Positions 45,321 to 54,819 are shown, counted from the stretch's first letter. The stretch: 64,000 nt of DNA from Wandonia haliotis (GCF_039523435.1 NZ_BAAAFH010000003.1:868001-932000), one strand, 5' to 3'. Notes: a model not told the origin generated them from the letters alone. A program made the numbers and translations.

Positions 45321-46271
45321 TTACAACCATCTTGGGTGAGCACTCTTTGTGATCGGTGGTGGTGGTATAATGTAGCAGTATTTCAGCATGATTTCATGCG
45401 TACCCCATGATGGTTTGATATACTTATTAGCAGTAATATCATACGAGTAACCAAAAGAAGCTTTTCCAGGGCCTAAATCCATTGAAGCTCCTAATAAAAT
45501 AAGGATAGATTCTCCGGTACGGTATCCAACTCCTCCATATAACAATTTATTCCAGAAAAGACGTGCTGTGATATCAGCAGAGAACTTTCTGAAGTCAGTA
45601 CGCATCAACGTGTTTAAATCCAAATCAAATTCCTGATTTGTCCCGAATAACTGATCGAATCGATATCCTCCCATCAGGTAGTAGTGACGAGAAGTATTGA
45701 AATTAACAGTACTTAAAGTCGGATCCTGAAGGATAGACTGCGTCATGTGTGTAGACGAAATCCCAACATAGTAATTCTGCGAACCTTTCCAGTACAAACC
45801 AAAGTTCATGTCGAAATTTGTTCCGGAAAATGCATTGGGAAGGTAATTGTCCACATCTGTCTGAGGTGTTACCCAGGTCGGAGACATTGCGAAATTTACG
45901 ATCCCCAAACCAAGTCCCATACCAAGAGTACCTACGTTAAGGTCAAGGTGATAGGAGTAGTTAATCAGAAGATTGTTTTGACGGTTAAATCCAATCGCAT
46001 CATGGTAAAACGAAATACCCAGACCGCTGTTGATCCATCTGTCGAGGTTAGCCTCAACATTGAAAACAACAGAGTTAGGAGCACCGTTGAATTTATCCCA
46101 TTGATTACGATACAAAAGAGTACCACAAATTCCTTCTTCAATTCCAGTAGAGCCGGGGTTGACTGATAACTTGTCATACATGGAATGTGTCATCGCTCTG
46201 TCCTGCTGAGCAAAAAGCCCGGAAAGCATAGCCAGTGAAAACACTGATAATACAAGTATTTTTTTCTTCAT
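45321..46271 (-). CDS. porP: PorP/SprF family outer-membrane protein
   Basis: A 316-residue protein with signal peptide (about 1-22, ending SGLFAQ) and the PorP/SprF pattern: QDRAMTHSMYDKLSVNPGST, GTLLYRNQWDKFNGAPNSVV and NSGLGISFYHDAIGFNRQNN. It forms a 14-stranded-type beta barrel in the outer membrane and interacts with the PorK/GldK ring or with secreted cargo. Its position directly before gldK matches the porP-porKLMN order known from Porphyromonas. ATG 46280 three codons upstream is equally possible. Confidence 0.9.
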   Translation of the reverse strand: MKKKILVLSVFSLAMLSGLFAQQDRAMTHSMYDKLSVNPGSTGIEEGICGTLLYRNQWDKFNGAPNSVVFNVEANLDRWINSGLGISFYHDAIGFNRQNNLLINYSYHLDLNVGTLGMGLGLGIVNFAMSPTWVTPQTDVDNYLPNAFSGTNFDMNFGLYWKGSQNYYVGISSTHMTQSILQDPTLSTVNFNTSRHYYLMGGYRFDQLFGTNQEFDLDLNTLMRTDFRKFSADITARLFWNKLLYGGVGYRTGESILILLGASMDLGPGKASFGYSYDITANKYIKPSWGTHEIMLKYCYIIPPPPITKSAHPRWL

Positions 46272-46430
46272 AGACAACATATTGTAGTGTGCTAAATCAC
46301 ATTAATTAGCATGTATTTTACACCTAATATGGCGACTAAAATAAATAAAATTATTTAGAAAAAAGATTTTTTTTGAAAATGATTTAAGTTTTCCACAGTA
46401 TTTTGTGAATCCGTCAGAAATAATTGAGAC

Positions 46431-47594
46431 TTAAATCAGTTTCTGGTAGGTTTTCCACCAAAGATCAGGGATTTCATTTTTTGATGCTGTCAAATAATCT
46501 TCGTAGTTACAGGGAACCATAAAGTGGCGTTGAAAGCGCGATCCGGATTGTGGAGGATAAGGGACTTCCATCCACCAACGATCAGATCTGTCACTTTTAT
46601 AGAAGGTAATCTCATCTTTAAAATCCTGAATGGATACAAGGTATTTCGAGTAGCCGGATTTGCTGCCAACCGGGAAGTCATGTTTACGATTATTGATGCC
46701 GTCGATCAAATGCCAGATGATTTGTGCTGCCAGATGGTCGTCAGCAAGGTTGGGATTGGATTCGGGAAATAAATTATATAAACCAAAGGAAGTCAGTTTA
46801 TCACTGAATCCTGCGTAGCGGGCTATTTGACAGGCTTGTTCGCCATAGAATCCATTGGGTGAATCATTGTACTCTGAACGGAAGTCACTGGCGCGAATAG
46901 ACATAAGGTCAAAGCTTAAGATATCACAGTTGCGAATGAGAGGTTCGGCAACCTTAAAATCCTGATTAAAAGCACCCAGTCTGCAGGTGTCAAAATACAT
47001 GTTTTCAAAGAGGTCTAATTCCGAAGGCTGAACAAAATAGGTTTGATAACCAATGTTGCTGAAATTAAAGAGGAAATTAGGCTGATGAAGCAAAATAGAG
47101 GACAGATAGCCATTATATGAAATTGCTTTTTCAGGATTTCCCAGATCAAATTTGTTGTCGATGACAACCATATTTACAGCCTGTTCAAGTTGTTCATAGC
47201 CCTTAAATTGAGCATAAGTAAGGTCTTGTCCACCTCCGATAATAATGGGAATGATGTCTTTTTTGACGAGTTCGCTAATCACGTTGGTTAATGCGAAATA
47301 CGTGTCTTCTATTTTTTTTCCCGGTCGGATATTTCCCAGGTCAACTAATTTCTTTTTCCAATTTGTTGTTGGCGTGAGATTCGCAAGGTATTTACGAAAA
47401 TTATCGCGGATTGCGGTGCTGGTTTCCTGAGTATTCATGCCTCTGAACTCCGGTACATATAACAGTGCAATGTCGCCTTTGTTTAATTCAGGGAAAGAGG
47501 TTGTATATACTTCTATCTGTGTACCCAGACTTCCGTCAGTAAATTGATTCTTATCAAAATTTAACGGCTCAAAATAAATTGAAATATCATTCAT
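46431..47594 (-). CDS. Arginase/formiminoglutamase-fold protein with degenerate metal site
   Basis: A 387-residue cytoplasmic protein with the ureohydrolase fold. At the usual metal-ligand motifs it reads IIIGGGQDLTY (His of GGDHS replaced by Gln), VVIDNKFDLG (DAHxD becomes DNKFD, His replaced by Lys) and ILSFDLMSIRASD (second Asp of SFDxDxxDP replaced by Met). Three of six manganese ligands are lost, so arginase or formiminoglutamase activity is very unlikely. An N-terminal extension of about 60 residues and a C-terminal extension of about 60 residues (SDRSDRWWMEVPYPPQSG) flank the core. It lies between the T9SS locus and topA, 24 bp downstream of topA. Confidence 0.85.
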   Translation of the reverse strand: MNDISIYFEPLNFDKNQFTDGSLGTQIEVYTTSFPELNKGDIALLYVPEFRGMNTQETSTAIRDNFRKYLANLTPTTNWKKKLVDLGNIRPGKKIEDTYFALTNVISELVKKDIIPIIIGGGQDLTYAQFKGYEQLEQAVNMVVIDNKFDLGNPEKAISYNGYLSSILLHQPNFLFNFSNIGYQTYFVQPSELDLFENMYFDTCRLGAFNQDFKVAEPLIRNCDILSFDLMSIRASDFRSEYNDSPNGFYGEQACQIARYAGFSDKLTSFGLYNLFPESNPNLADDHLAAQIIWHLIDGINNRKHDFPVGSKSGYSKYLVSIQDFKDEITFYKSDRSDRWWMEVPYPPQSGSRFQRHFMVPCNYEDYLTASKNEIPDLWWKTYQKLI

Positions 47595-47618
47595 TGTCCC
47601 TGACCACTATCCGGTTAA

Positions 47619-49940
47619 TTATTTCTTCTTGCGAGTTGTTTTCCGTGCACCCTTTTTCTTTTCGGGTTGATTCTGACTGATTTCAATACATTGTTCATAC
47701 GTCAGGTCTTCGGGAACAGCATCTTTCGGAAGTTTAAAGTTGTTTTTTCCGATTTTCAGATAAGCTCCATATCGTCCGTTTAGCAATTGCATTGACTTGT
47801 CTTCGTCAAATGTTTTAATGATTTTCGCTTTGTCAGCAGCTCTTTTTGCTTGTATAAGTTCGATTGCACGTTCGGCTGTTATCGTCATCGGGTCATCTTC
47901 TTTTCCTAAAGAAGTAAATGCTCCGTCATGCTGAACATAAGGGCCAAAACGACCGTTGTTAACTTTTAGTTCTTTGTTTTCAAATTCACCGATAATACGA
48001 GGGAGTTTGAAAAGGTCAAGAGCTTCTTCCAGTGTAATTGTATTGATGCTCTGATTTCCTTTTAGCGAAGCAAATTGAGGTTTTTCTTCATCCTCGCTGT
48101 CTCCGATTTGTATCATAGGTCCAAAGCGACCGATACGTGCAATTATGGGTTTGCCGCTTTCAGGGTGTGTTCCCAATGTGCGTTCACCTGTTGCGCGCTC
48201 TGAGTGTTCCAGTGTGTTTTCTACATTTTCGTGGAAAGGACCGTAGAATTCTTTTAGCATCTCTGTCCACTGAATCATGCCCTGAGCAATATCGTCAAAC
48301 TGTTTTTCTACGTTTGCTGTAAAGTTATAGTTCATCACTTTGTCAAAATGCTCTACTAAAAAGTCATTGACAACAATTCCTATATCCGTAGGGGACAGCT
48401 TGTTTCTGTCTCGTCCTGTTATTTCTGTTTTTGTTTCTTCCTGTATCGTATCTGATGCAAGATGAAGAACCGTGTATTTTCGTTCTTCCCCTTCACGTTC
48501 AACTTTTTCAACGTATCCTCTTTTCTGGATAGTCGAAATGGTCGGTGCGTATGTCGAGGGACGACCTATACCCAACTCCTCAAGTTTCTTTACCAAAGAA
48601 GCCTCAACATATCTGGCCGGTGGTCGTGAGAAACGCTGTGTAGCAGTAATTCCATTTTGTTGGAGGGGTTCACCGGGAGTGACTTTTGGTAGAAGCCCCG
48701 CTGTTTCTTCTTCCTCTTCATCATCAACATTGGATTCAAGATAAACTTTCAGAAATCCGTCAAACAGAATAACTTCACCTTTTGCCTGAAAAATATCAGA
48801 TAGCTTTTCGTTTCCTATTTTTATTGTCGTACGTTCAAGTTTTGCATCAGCCATTTGTGAAGCAATAGCCCGTTTCCAGATCAAATCGTACAAACGAACT
48901 TCGTCCCGGTCACCATCTACCTCAGACTGGTTAAAGTTTGTAGGGCGGATGGCTTCGTGTGCTTCCTGAGCTCCGGCACTTTTAGTTGTGTATTGTTTGG
49001 GTTGGCTGTATGCTTCTCCGTAATTTGAAATAATCGCACTTTGAGCAGCAGAAACGGCATCCTTAGATAGGTTTACGCTATCGGTACGCATATATGTGAT
49101 GCGTCCGGATTCATACAGGCGTTGGGCAACTTGCATAGTGCGCGTTACTGAAAAACCTAATTTCAGGGATGCTTCCTGTTGAAGTGTACTGGTGGTGAAT
49201 GGAGCTGCTGAAGATTTCTTTGCGGGTTTAGTCTGTACATCTAAAACCGAAAAATCGACAGTTTTACATTCTTCAAGGAAAGAACGGGCTTCATCGAGTG
49301 TTCCCAGATTGTGCATCAGATCAGCTTTAATCAGATCTTTCCCTTTCTTAAATTGTCCTTGTAATTTATAGAATGATTCCGAAGCAAAGCTTTGAATTTC
49401 TCTTTCTCTTTCTACTATTAATCGTACGGCAACAGATTGTACACGTCCTGCTGAAAGAGAGGGTTTTACTTTTTTCCACAAAACAGGAGAAAGTTCAAAA
49501 CCAACCAGACGATCCAGTACCCTCCGGGCTTGTTGAGCATCTACCAGCTTGTCGTTTATTTCACGGGGATTTTCTATCGCACGAAGTATGGCTGTTTTAG
49601 TAATCTCGTTAAATGCAATACGCTTGGTTTTGTCCTTTTTTAGACCTAATGTTTCAAAAAGGTGCCATGAAATAGCTTCCCCCTCGCGGTCCTCATCGGT
49701 CGCGAGCCATACAGTTTCTGCTTCCTTGGCTAATTTTTTCAATTCGGTTACTAACGCCTTTTTGTCGGGAGATACCTCATATTGAGGTTCAAAATTCTTT
49801 TCGATATCTACGGCTAACCCTTTGTTTGCCAGATCACGGACGTGACCATAGCTGGATTTGACAATAAAGTCTTTTCCAAGATAATTTTCAATAGTCTTTG
49901 CTTTAGCGGGTGACTCGACGATAACTAAATTCTTGCTCAT
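47619..49940 (-). CDS. topA: DNA topoisomerase I (type IA)
   Basis: A 773-residue enzyme that relaxes negative supercoils. The Toprim domain has VIVESPAKAKTIENYL and ATDEDREGEAISWH; the catalytic Tyr283 is in GRITYMRTDSVNLS; the second gate region is EAHEAIRPT. The C-terminus has three zinc-free repeat elements (RIGRFGPMIQIG, NGRFGPYVQHDG, NGRYGAYLKIGKNNFKLP) and a Lys/Arg-rich tail (KKKGARKTTRKKK) instead of cysteine zinc fingers, as is usual in Bacteroidota. The start is ATG at 49940; a -7 box lies 84 bp upstream. Confidence 0.96.
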   Translation of the reverse strand: MSKNLVIVESPAKAKTIENYLGKDFIVKSSYGHVRDLANKGLAVDIEKNFEPQYEVSPDKKALVTELKKLAKEAETVWLATDEDREGEAISWHLFETLGLKKDKTKRIAFNEITKTAILRAIENPREINDKLVDAQQARRVLDRLVGFELSPVLWKKVKPSLSAGRVQSVAVRLIVEREREIQSFASESFYKLQGQFKKGKDLIKADLMHNLGTLDEARSFLEECKTVDFSVLDVQTKPAKKSSAAPFTTSTLQQEASLKLGFSVTRTMQVAQRLYESGRITYMRTDSVNLSKDAVSAAQSAIISNYGEAYSQPKQYTTKSAGAQEAHEAIRPTNFNQSEVDGDRDEVRLYDLIWKRAIASQMADAKLERTTIKIGNEKLSDIFQAKGEVILFDGFLKVYLESNVDDEEEEETAGLLPKVTPGEPLQQNGITATQRFSRPPARYVEASLVKKLEELGIGRPSTYAPTISTIQKRGYVEKVEREGEERKYTVLHLASDTIQEETKTEITGRDRNKLSPTDIGIVVNDFLVEHFDKVMNYNFTANVEKQFDDIAQGMIQWTEMLKEFYGPFHENVENTLEHSERATGERTLGTHPESGKPIIARIGRFGPMIQIGDSEDEEKPQFASLKGNQSINTITLEEALDLFKLPRIIGEFENKELKVNNGRFGPYVQHDGAFTSLGKEDDPMTITAERAIELIQAKRAADKAKIIKTFDEDKSMQLLNGRYGAYLKIGKNNFKLPKDAVPEDLTYEQCIEISQNQPEKKKGARKTTRKKK

Positions 49941-50024
49941 ATTCGGCGTTCAATACATTCTTTCCCGAAATCCGATTGATCTCAGGATTTTTTTTGCAAA
50001 ATAAATTGAAATTAATTCGAAAAG

Positions 50025-50032
50025 CAAACTTA
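50025..50032 (-). promoter_or_regulatory. -7 promoter box of topA
   Basis: TAAGTTTG on the - strand fits TAnnTTTG, 84 bp before the topA ATG. No properly spaced -33 TTTG was found. Confidence 0.45.
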
Positions 50033-50208
50033 GTTTTTTCAGAATAAGAAAAAGGAGAAGAGGATAGGCAGTGAAATGGCTTATGCGAATATGAATATAA
50101 TTTGTTTATCAGGAGTGTGTTTATCAATGATGCATCTATGAATATTCCCTAAATAGATTTTAAAGAAGTAGACATTTTACATTATTTGTTTTTTTAACAA
50201 ACTGCCAT

Positions 50209-50239
50209 TTTGTCACCCAAAACATATTGTGTACTTTTG
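50209..50239 (+). promoter_or_regulatory. Near-ideal Bacteroidota promoter for the miaB operon
   Basis: TTTG at 50209-50212, 19 bp spacing, then TACTTTTG at 50232-50239. This matches the -33 TTTG / -7 TAnnTTTG consensus and its preferred spacing exactly, 30 bp before the miaB ATG. Confidence 0.75.
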
Positions 50240-50269
50240 CTTTTTGATTTTATTCAACAGTTTTGAATT

Positions 50270-51712
50270 ATGAGTAATACCGCATTATTTGGCGATAAAA
50301 CAATTATAGAAGAACGGCAGGGAGAAGCGATGGAGATGGAAGGGCCTGTTGCAAGCAATGGTAAAAAATTGTTTTTGGAAAGTTATGGCTGCCAGATGAA
50401 CTTTTCCGACAGTGAAATTGTAGCCTCTGTTCTTATTCGTGAGGGGTATACAACAACAAAGAATGAAGACGAAGCAGATGTTGTCTTGTTAAATACTTGT
50501 TCGATTCGTGAAAACGCAGAACAACGTGTGCGAAACCGACTGACAGAGTTTAAAAAGAGAAAAGAGAATAAACCATCATTAGTGGTCGGGGTTCTTGGTT
50601 GCATGGCAGAACGCCTTAAAACTAATTTGCTGGAGGAAGAGAAATTGGTGGATCTGGTTGCAGGTCCTGATGCTTATCGCGATTTACCTAACCTTATTAC
50701 AGAAGTAGAGGGAGGACAGAAAGCGGTAAATGTTTTATTATCGAGAGAAGAAACATACGCTGATATCAGCCCGGTACGATTAGATCAAAATGGTGTGACG
50801 GCTTTTATCTCAATTATGCGTGGTTGTGATAATATGTGTTCATTCTGCGTTGTTCCATTTACCCGGGGACGTGAACGTAGTCGTGATCCGCACACTATTG
50901 TAGAAGAAGCACAGGAACTTTTTGATAAAGGATACCGTGAGGTTACTTTGTTAGGGCAAAATGTAGATTCGTATCGTTGGAATCTTACTAAAAAGGGAGA
51001 AATAGAGAATCCGGAAAAACCAACCGTGAACTTTGCTCAGTTATTGGAGATGGTCGCTCTGGTAGACCCTGAGTTGCGTATCAGATTTTCAACTTCTCAT
51101 CCTAAGGATATGACGGATGAAGTTCTGATGACAATGGCGAAGTACAAAAATATCTGCGAGTATATTCATCTTCCGGTTCAGTCGGGAAGCACGCGTGTTC
51201 TGGAGAAAATGAACAGAGGTTACTCCAGAGAATGGTACATTGACCGTATTGATGCTATTCGCAAGTATATGCCGAATTGTGCTATTTCTACAGATATTAT
51301 TACCGGGTTTTGTACAGAAACAGATGAGGATCACCAGGATACATTATCCCTTATGGATTATGTACAGTACGAGTATGCCTATATGTTCAAATATTCGGAA
51401 CGTCCTAAAACATTGGCCGAAAGAAAATATGAGGATGATGTTCCTGAAGAGGCTAAACAGAAGCGTTTACTGGAAGTAATTGATAAACAGCAGGCTCACT
51501 CCCTGATGCGAAATGAACAAGCTGTAGGTAAAGTATACGAAGTATTGATTGAAGGAACTTCAAAACGTTCTGATGATCAGCTATTCGGTCGTAATTCACA
51601 GAATGCGGTAATCATTTTCCCGAAAGGGGATTTGCAGAAAGGGCAATATGTGAATGTGAGAGTTGTGTCGTGTACAGCAGCTACCTTGTTAGGAGAGGTT
51701 GTGGTCGATTAA
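50270..51712 (+). CDS. miaB: tRNA-2-methylthio-N6-dimethylallyladenosine synthase MiaB
   Basis: A 480-residue radical-SAM methylthiotransferase that adds a 2-methylthio group to i6A37 of tRNA. The N-terminal MTTase domain has SYGCQMNFSDSE and LNTCSIRENAEQR. The radical-SAM cluster cysteines C186, C190 and C193 lie in MRGCDNMCSFCVVPFTRG. The radical-SAM core has HLPVQSGSTRVLEKMNRGYS. A C-terminal TRAM domain ends the protein (GKVYEVLIEGTSKR). The family length is usual, with an extra Glu-rich N-terminal 28 residues. It is the first gene of an operon with a sigma-54 activator, lptE, a TPR protein and secG. Confidence 0.96.
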   Translation: MSNTALFGDKTIIEERQGEAMEMEGPVASNGKKLFLESYGCQMNFSDSEIVASVLIREGYTTTKNEDEADVVLLNTCSIRENAEQRVRNRLTEFKKRKENKPSLVVGVLGCMAERLKTNLLEEEKLVDLVAGPDAYRDLPNLITEVEGGQKAVNVLLSREETYADISPVRLDQNGVTAFISIMRGCDNMCSFCVVPFTRGRERSRDPHTIVEEAQELFDKGYREVTLLGQNVDSYRWNLTKKGEIENPEKPTVNFAQLLEMVALVDPELRIRFSTSHPKDMTDEVLMTMAKYKNICEYIHLPVQSGSTRVLEKMNRGYSREWYIDRIDAIRKYMPNCAISTDIITGFCTETDEDHQDTLSLMDYVQYEYAYMFKYSERPKTLAERKYEDDVPEEAKQKRLLEVIDKQQAHSLMRNEQAVGKVYEVLIEGTSKRSDDQLFGRNSQNAVIIFPKGDLQKGQYVNVRVVSCTAATLLGEVVVD

Positions 51713-51725
51713 TCAAAGAAATTAC

Positions 51726-52976
51726 ATGAATTTACAGCAGGTAAAACAACGATTTGGAATTATAGGAAACCACCCTGGTTTAAACAGGGCGTTGGAAGTA
51801 GCCATGCAGGTAGCACCTACCGATATCTCGGTTCTGGTAACAGGGGAAAGTGGTACGGGAAAAGAAATTATCCCGCAGGTTATTCACCAGTTAAGTTCAC
51901 GAAAACACGGTGAATACATCGCTGTTAACTGCGGGGCGATCCCGGAGGGAACAATCGACTCAGAATTGTTTGGTCATGAAAAAGGTTCCTTTACAGGTGC
52001 TGCAGGTACCCGAAAAGGGTATTTTGAAGTTGCTGACGGTGGAACTATTTTTCTGGATGAAGTAGCTGAGTTACCTATGCAAACACAGGTTAGGTTGCTA
52101 CGTGTGCTAGAAACCGGAGAATATATCCGGGTTGGATCTTCAAAGCCACTGAAAACAAATGTCCGTGTTGTTGCGGCTACAAATGAAAATATGATGCAGG
52201 CAATCCGCAAGGGGAAATTCCGGGAGGATTTATTGTATCGTTTGAGTACGGTCCCTATTCAGTTGCCCGCACTGCGTGAAAGAAAAGGAGATGTTCATTT
52301 GTTATTCCGAAAGTTTGCGAATGATTTTGGAGAGAAATATCGTATGCCTCCTATTCGCCTTACGGATGATGCGGTAGTGGTGCTTGAAAATTATTCATGG
52401 CCCGGGAACATTCGTCAGTTGAAGAATATTGTTGAGCAGATTTCTGTTATCGAAGAAAACCGGGATGTGGACGCTCATAAGTTAGTGTCTTACCTTCCGG
52501 CAGAGCAGGAAACACTTCCGGGAACGATCAGTACAAATTCAAAAGATGATTTTTCGGAAAGAGAATTGATGTATAAATTTCTCTTTGATATGAAAAATGA
52601 CCTCAATGAATTGAAAAAGTTGGTGTATGAACTGGCACAGAGTAATGGAGAGGTACATCTTGATCAGGATCAGACGGCAATGCTGAATAAGCTTTATAAA
52701 ACGATGTCACCGATTGACGAAGGACATATGTTGCAACCCGGAACGTCATATTCTCCTGAAGTTACTTCTTCACGGGATGTGTATTCTGGTAGTGAGGTGG
52801 AGGACGTTGAAGAGCATGAAGAGGTAGAAGAGTCTCTTTCGTTGGAAGATCGCGAAAAAGAGCTGATCAAAAAAGCATTGGAGAAACATAGGGGGAAGCG
52901 GAAATATGCAGCGAGAGAGTTGGGGATTTCTGAGCGGACTCTGTATCGAAAAATAAAGGAATACGATCTAAATTAA
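51726..52976 (+). CDS. Sigma-54-dependent AAA+ transcriptional activator without receiver domain
   Basis: A 416-residue regulator. The AAA+ domain starts almost at once: Walker A GESGTGKE, the sigma-54 contact loop GSFTGA, Walker B GGTIFLDEVAEL, then LPALRERKGDVHLLFRKF and YSWPGNIRQLKN. A variable acidic linker (about 260-370: EDVEEHEEVEESLSLEDREK) leads to a Fis-type helix-turn-helix (KRKYAARELGISERTLYRK). No phosphorelay receiver, GAF or other sensing domain is present, so it is probably constitutive or controlled by partner proteins. The ATG at 51726 follows miaB by 13 bp; the longer frame starts at a GTG-like codon inside miaB. Confidence 0.92.
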   Translation: MNLQQVKQRFGIIGNHPGLNRALEVAMQVAPTDISVLVTGESGTGKEIIPQVIHQLSSRKHGEYIAVNCGAIPEGTIDSELFGHEKGSFTGAAGTRKGYFEVADGGTIFLDEVAELPMQTQVRLLRVLETGEYIRVGSSKPLKTNVRVVAATNENMMQAIRKGKFREDLLYRLSTVPIQLPALRERKGDVHLLFRKFANDFGEKYRMPPIRLTDDAVVVLENYSWPGNIRQLKNIVEQISVIEENRDVDAHKLVSYLPAEQETLPGTISTNSKDDFSERELMYKFLFDMKNDLNELKKLVYELAQSNGEVHLDQDQTAMLNKLYKTMSPIDEGHMLQPGTSYSPEVTSSRDVYSGSEVEDVEEHEEVEESLSLEDREKELIKKALEKHRGKRKYAARELGISERTLYRKIKEYDLN

Positions 52977-52983
52977 CGGATAT

Positions 52984-53496
52984 ATGCGTTTTTACCTTAG
53001 TCTATTGACTGTTTTTGTTTTGGTAACATCTTGTTATCCTACCAGTATTAGTTTTAAGGATAATTCTATGGATCCGGAATTGAAAACGTTTACGGTGATT
53101 AACTTTGAACAATCTGCTCCGAATGCTCCGGTTAACTATCCGATTAGTTTTACGGAATTCCTGAAAGATGGTATACTTGGGAATACGAAATTGAAACTCG
53201 ATCAATCGGGAACTTCTTCTGCACACCTTATTTTTTCAGGTGTAGTTACTGATTATTCTATTTCTCCGGTTTCTATACAAGGAGATAGTCAGGCTGCACT
53301 TACCCGTTTGACTATTTCTATGCGGATTGAAGTGGAGAATACGCTGAAACCGGAGAAAAGCTTTACAGTTAATCCCCGACGATTTGCTGATTTTGATAGT
53401 AATCAGGATTTGAATTCAGTAGAGAGCCAATTGTTGGAAGATATAAATCAACAGATTCTTCAGGATATTTTGAATAAATTGCAGTCTGACTGGTAA
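52984..53496 (+). CDS. lptE: LptE-like LPS-assembly lipoprotein
   Basis: A 170-residue lipoprotein with lipobox VTSC (Cys17). The body (YPTSISFKDNSMDPELKTFT then INFEQSAPNAP, followed by HLIFSGVVTDYSISPVSIQG) matches the short LptE-type proteins of Bacteroidota that plug the LptD LPS translocon in the outer membrane. It starts 7 bp after the sigma-54 activator gene, and its stop overlaps the next start as TAATG. Gene name by family and neighbourhood; sequence conservation in this family is low. Confidence 0.8.
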   Translation: MRFYLSLLTVFVLVTSCYPTSISFKDNSMDPELKTFTVINFEQSAPNAPVNYPISFTEFLKDGILGNTKLKLDQSGTSSAHLIFSGVVTDYSISPVSIQGDSQAALTRLTISMRIEVENTLKPEKSFTVNPRRFADFDSNQDLNSVESQLLEDINQQILQDILNKLQSDW

Positions 53497-54518
53497 TGAA
53501 TCTTACAGAGTTAGCACATATTATTAAAGAACCTTTGTTGGTTGGAGGGAGTGTCGTCGCGGATTTAAAAGATTTGTGCGATCGATATCCGTATTGCGGA
53601 AGCTTTCATTTGTTGTATCTGAAAAGCCTTGCTGCGGATCAGTCCGTGAAGTTGGAGGAAGAATTACAGCAATATGCTTCTCATGTTTCTGATCGGACTA
53701 CTCTTTATCAGTTGATTCATTTGTTGGATAATAACAGAAAAGAGGAGGTTATTATTTCTTCTGAGCAGGATGAGAGAACGGAGGGACTCGTTGAAGAAAA
53801 ACGGGAAGAACCTATTGTCTTTCTTCCTGAGGTGAATTCCATTCAAGAAGAAGAAGAGAGCGGGGCTACTGAGATTGTTCAGGAGAGAGAGTCTGAAGAA
53901 CAAAATACAGAGAAAGAACCTGAAGTAGAGGAGGGAAGAGAAGTAGAAAACGATCTTCTGGAGGAAGAAGTCCTTAGTACAGCTTTGAATGCTGTATTTG
54001 AGCTGAATGTGGATCGGGTTATTCCTGTTCCTGATGAAGAAGCTCCTGTTTCTCCGGATGTTGAAGATCGTAATGAAATATTACCGGTTCCGGAACAGGG
54101 GGGAGAAAAGCAAGACACAGGGGAAGCATATACTGATGAGACGGCAGGTGAGCTTACTTTTTCAGGGTGGTTAAAGAAAGGAACTAAGCTATCTTCTTCG
54201 TCAGAGCCTGACGAGAATACTGCTTCTGAAGAGGATCGGAAAGACCATGTGAGTAAACTTTTGGATAAGTTTATTGCGGCTGAACCGACGATTTCGAAGC
54301 CTCGTAAAGAGTTCTACTCTCCGGTCAGAAATGCCAAAGAAAGTGTCAATGAAGGAAGTGTGCCGGTTAGTGAAACACTGGCACGAATTATCGCATTGCA
54401 GGGGAACTATCCGAAAGCAATTGCAATTTATGAGCAATTAATTTTGAAAAATCCGGAAAAAAAGAGTTTCTTTGCAACTCAAATTGCAGAATTAAAGGAA
54501 AAGCTTAACAATAAGTAA
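53496..54518 (+). CDS. Acidic protein with C-terminal TPR motif, function unknown
   Basis: A 340-residue soluble protein. An N-terminal helical part (DLCDRYPYCGSFHLLYLKSL) is followed by a long Glu-rich low-complexity stretch (about residues 85-215; for example EEEESGATEIVQERESEEQN) and a single TPR-like unit near the C-terminus (LARIIALQGNYPKAIAIYEQ then LILKNPEKKSFF). It is translationally coupled to lptE (TAATG) and followed 1 bp later by secG. The position between an LPS-assembly and a secretion gene suggests an envelope-related job, but I recognise no family beyond the TPR. Confidence 0.8.
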   Translation: MNLTELAHIIKEPLLVGGSVVADLKDLCDRYPYCGSFHLLYLKSLAADQSVKLEEELQQYASHVSDRTTLYQLIHLLDNNRKEEVIISSEQDERTEGLVEEKREEPIVFLPEVNSIQEEEESGATEIVQERESEEQNTEKEPEVEEGREVENDLLEEEVLSTALNAVFELNVDRVIPVPDEEAPVSPDVEDRNEILPVPEQGGEKQDTGEAYTDETAGELTFSGWLKKGTKLSSSSEPDENTASEEDRKDHVSKLLDKFIAAEPTISKPRKEFYSPVRNAKESVNEGSVPVSETLARIIALQGNYPKAIAIYEQLILKNPEKKSFFATQIAELKEKLNNK

Positions 54519-54519
54519 G

Positions 54520-54819
54520 ATGGAACTATTATTAACACTATTAATTATAATTGCGAGTGTATTGTTAGTCGCAGTAGTCTTGGTACAAAATCCAAAAGGT
54601 GGTGGTTTGGCGTCGAATTTTGGTGCTCCCAGCCAGCTTGGAGGTGTGAAAAGAGCAAATGATGTGATTGAGAAGGCTACCTGGACATTAGCAGGAGCAA
54701 TTGCTGTGTTGACATTGGTTATGGTTATGATGAATAGTGGCGGTAACCCAACAATCCCTTCTAATGATGGTGGAGCAACACAAACAGAAACTCCAGCAGG
54801 AGGTCAGCAGCCTCAATAG
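54520..54819 (+). CDS. secG: Preprotein translocase subunit SecG
   Basis: A 99-residue protein with two membrane helices (residues 3-22 and 52-70) and the conserved loop VLVQNPKGGGLASNFG between them, the hallmark of SecG. It assists SecYE-mediated export. The C-terminus is Gly/Thr/Gln-rich and variable. It is the last gene of the miaB operon and ends at an intrinsic terminator. Confidence 0.94.
   Translation: MELLLTLLIIIASVLLVAVVLVQNPKGGGLASNFGAPSQLGGVKRANDVIEKATWTLAGAIAVLTLVMVMMNSGGNPTIPSNDGGATQTETPAGGQQPQ

Larger units (their letters stand above)
49941..50269. other. Divergent intergenic region topA/miaB (329 bp)
   Basis: No open frame or RNA gene that I can support. It holds a -7 box for topA on the - strand (TAAGTTTG, 50032 to 50025) and a complete promoter for miaB on the + strand (50209-50239). 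The middle is AT-rich and shows two TTTATCA copies around 50103-50126, of no known meaning. Confidence 0.6.

Noticed and set aside
45747..46166. 139-codon open frame on the + strand opposite porP
   Set aside because: It lies entirely antisense to a well-supported PorP gene and has no recognisable domain or ribosome site.
46431..47594. Annotation as active formiminoglutamase or arginase
   Set aside because: Three of six metal ligands are replaced (Gln, Lys, Met), so the enzymatic name is not supported.
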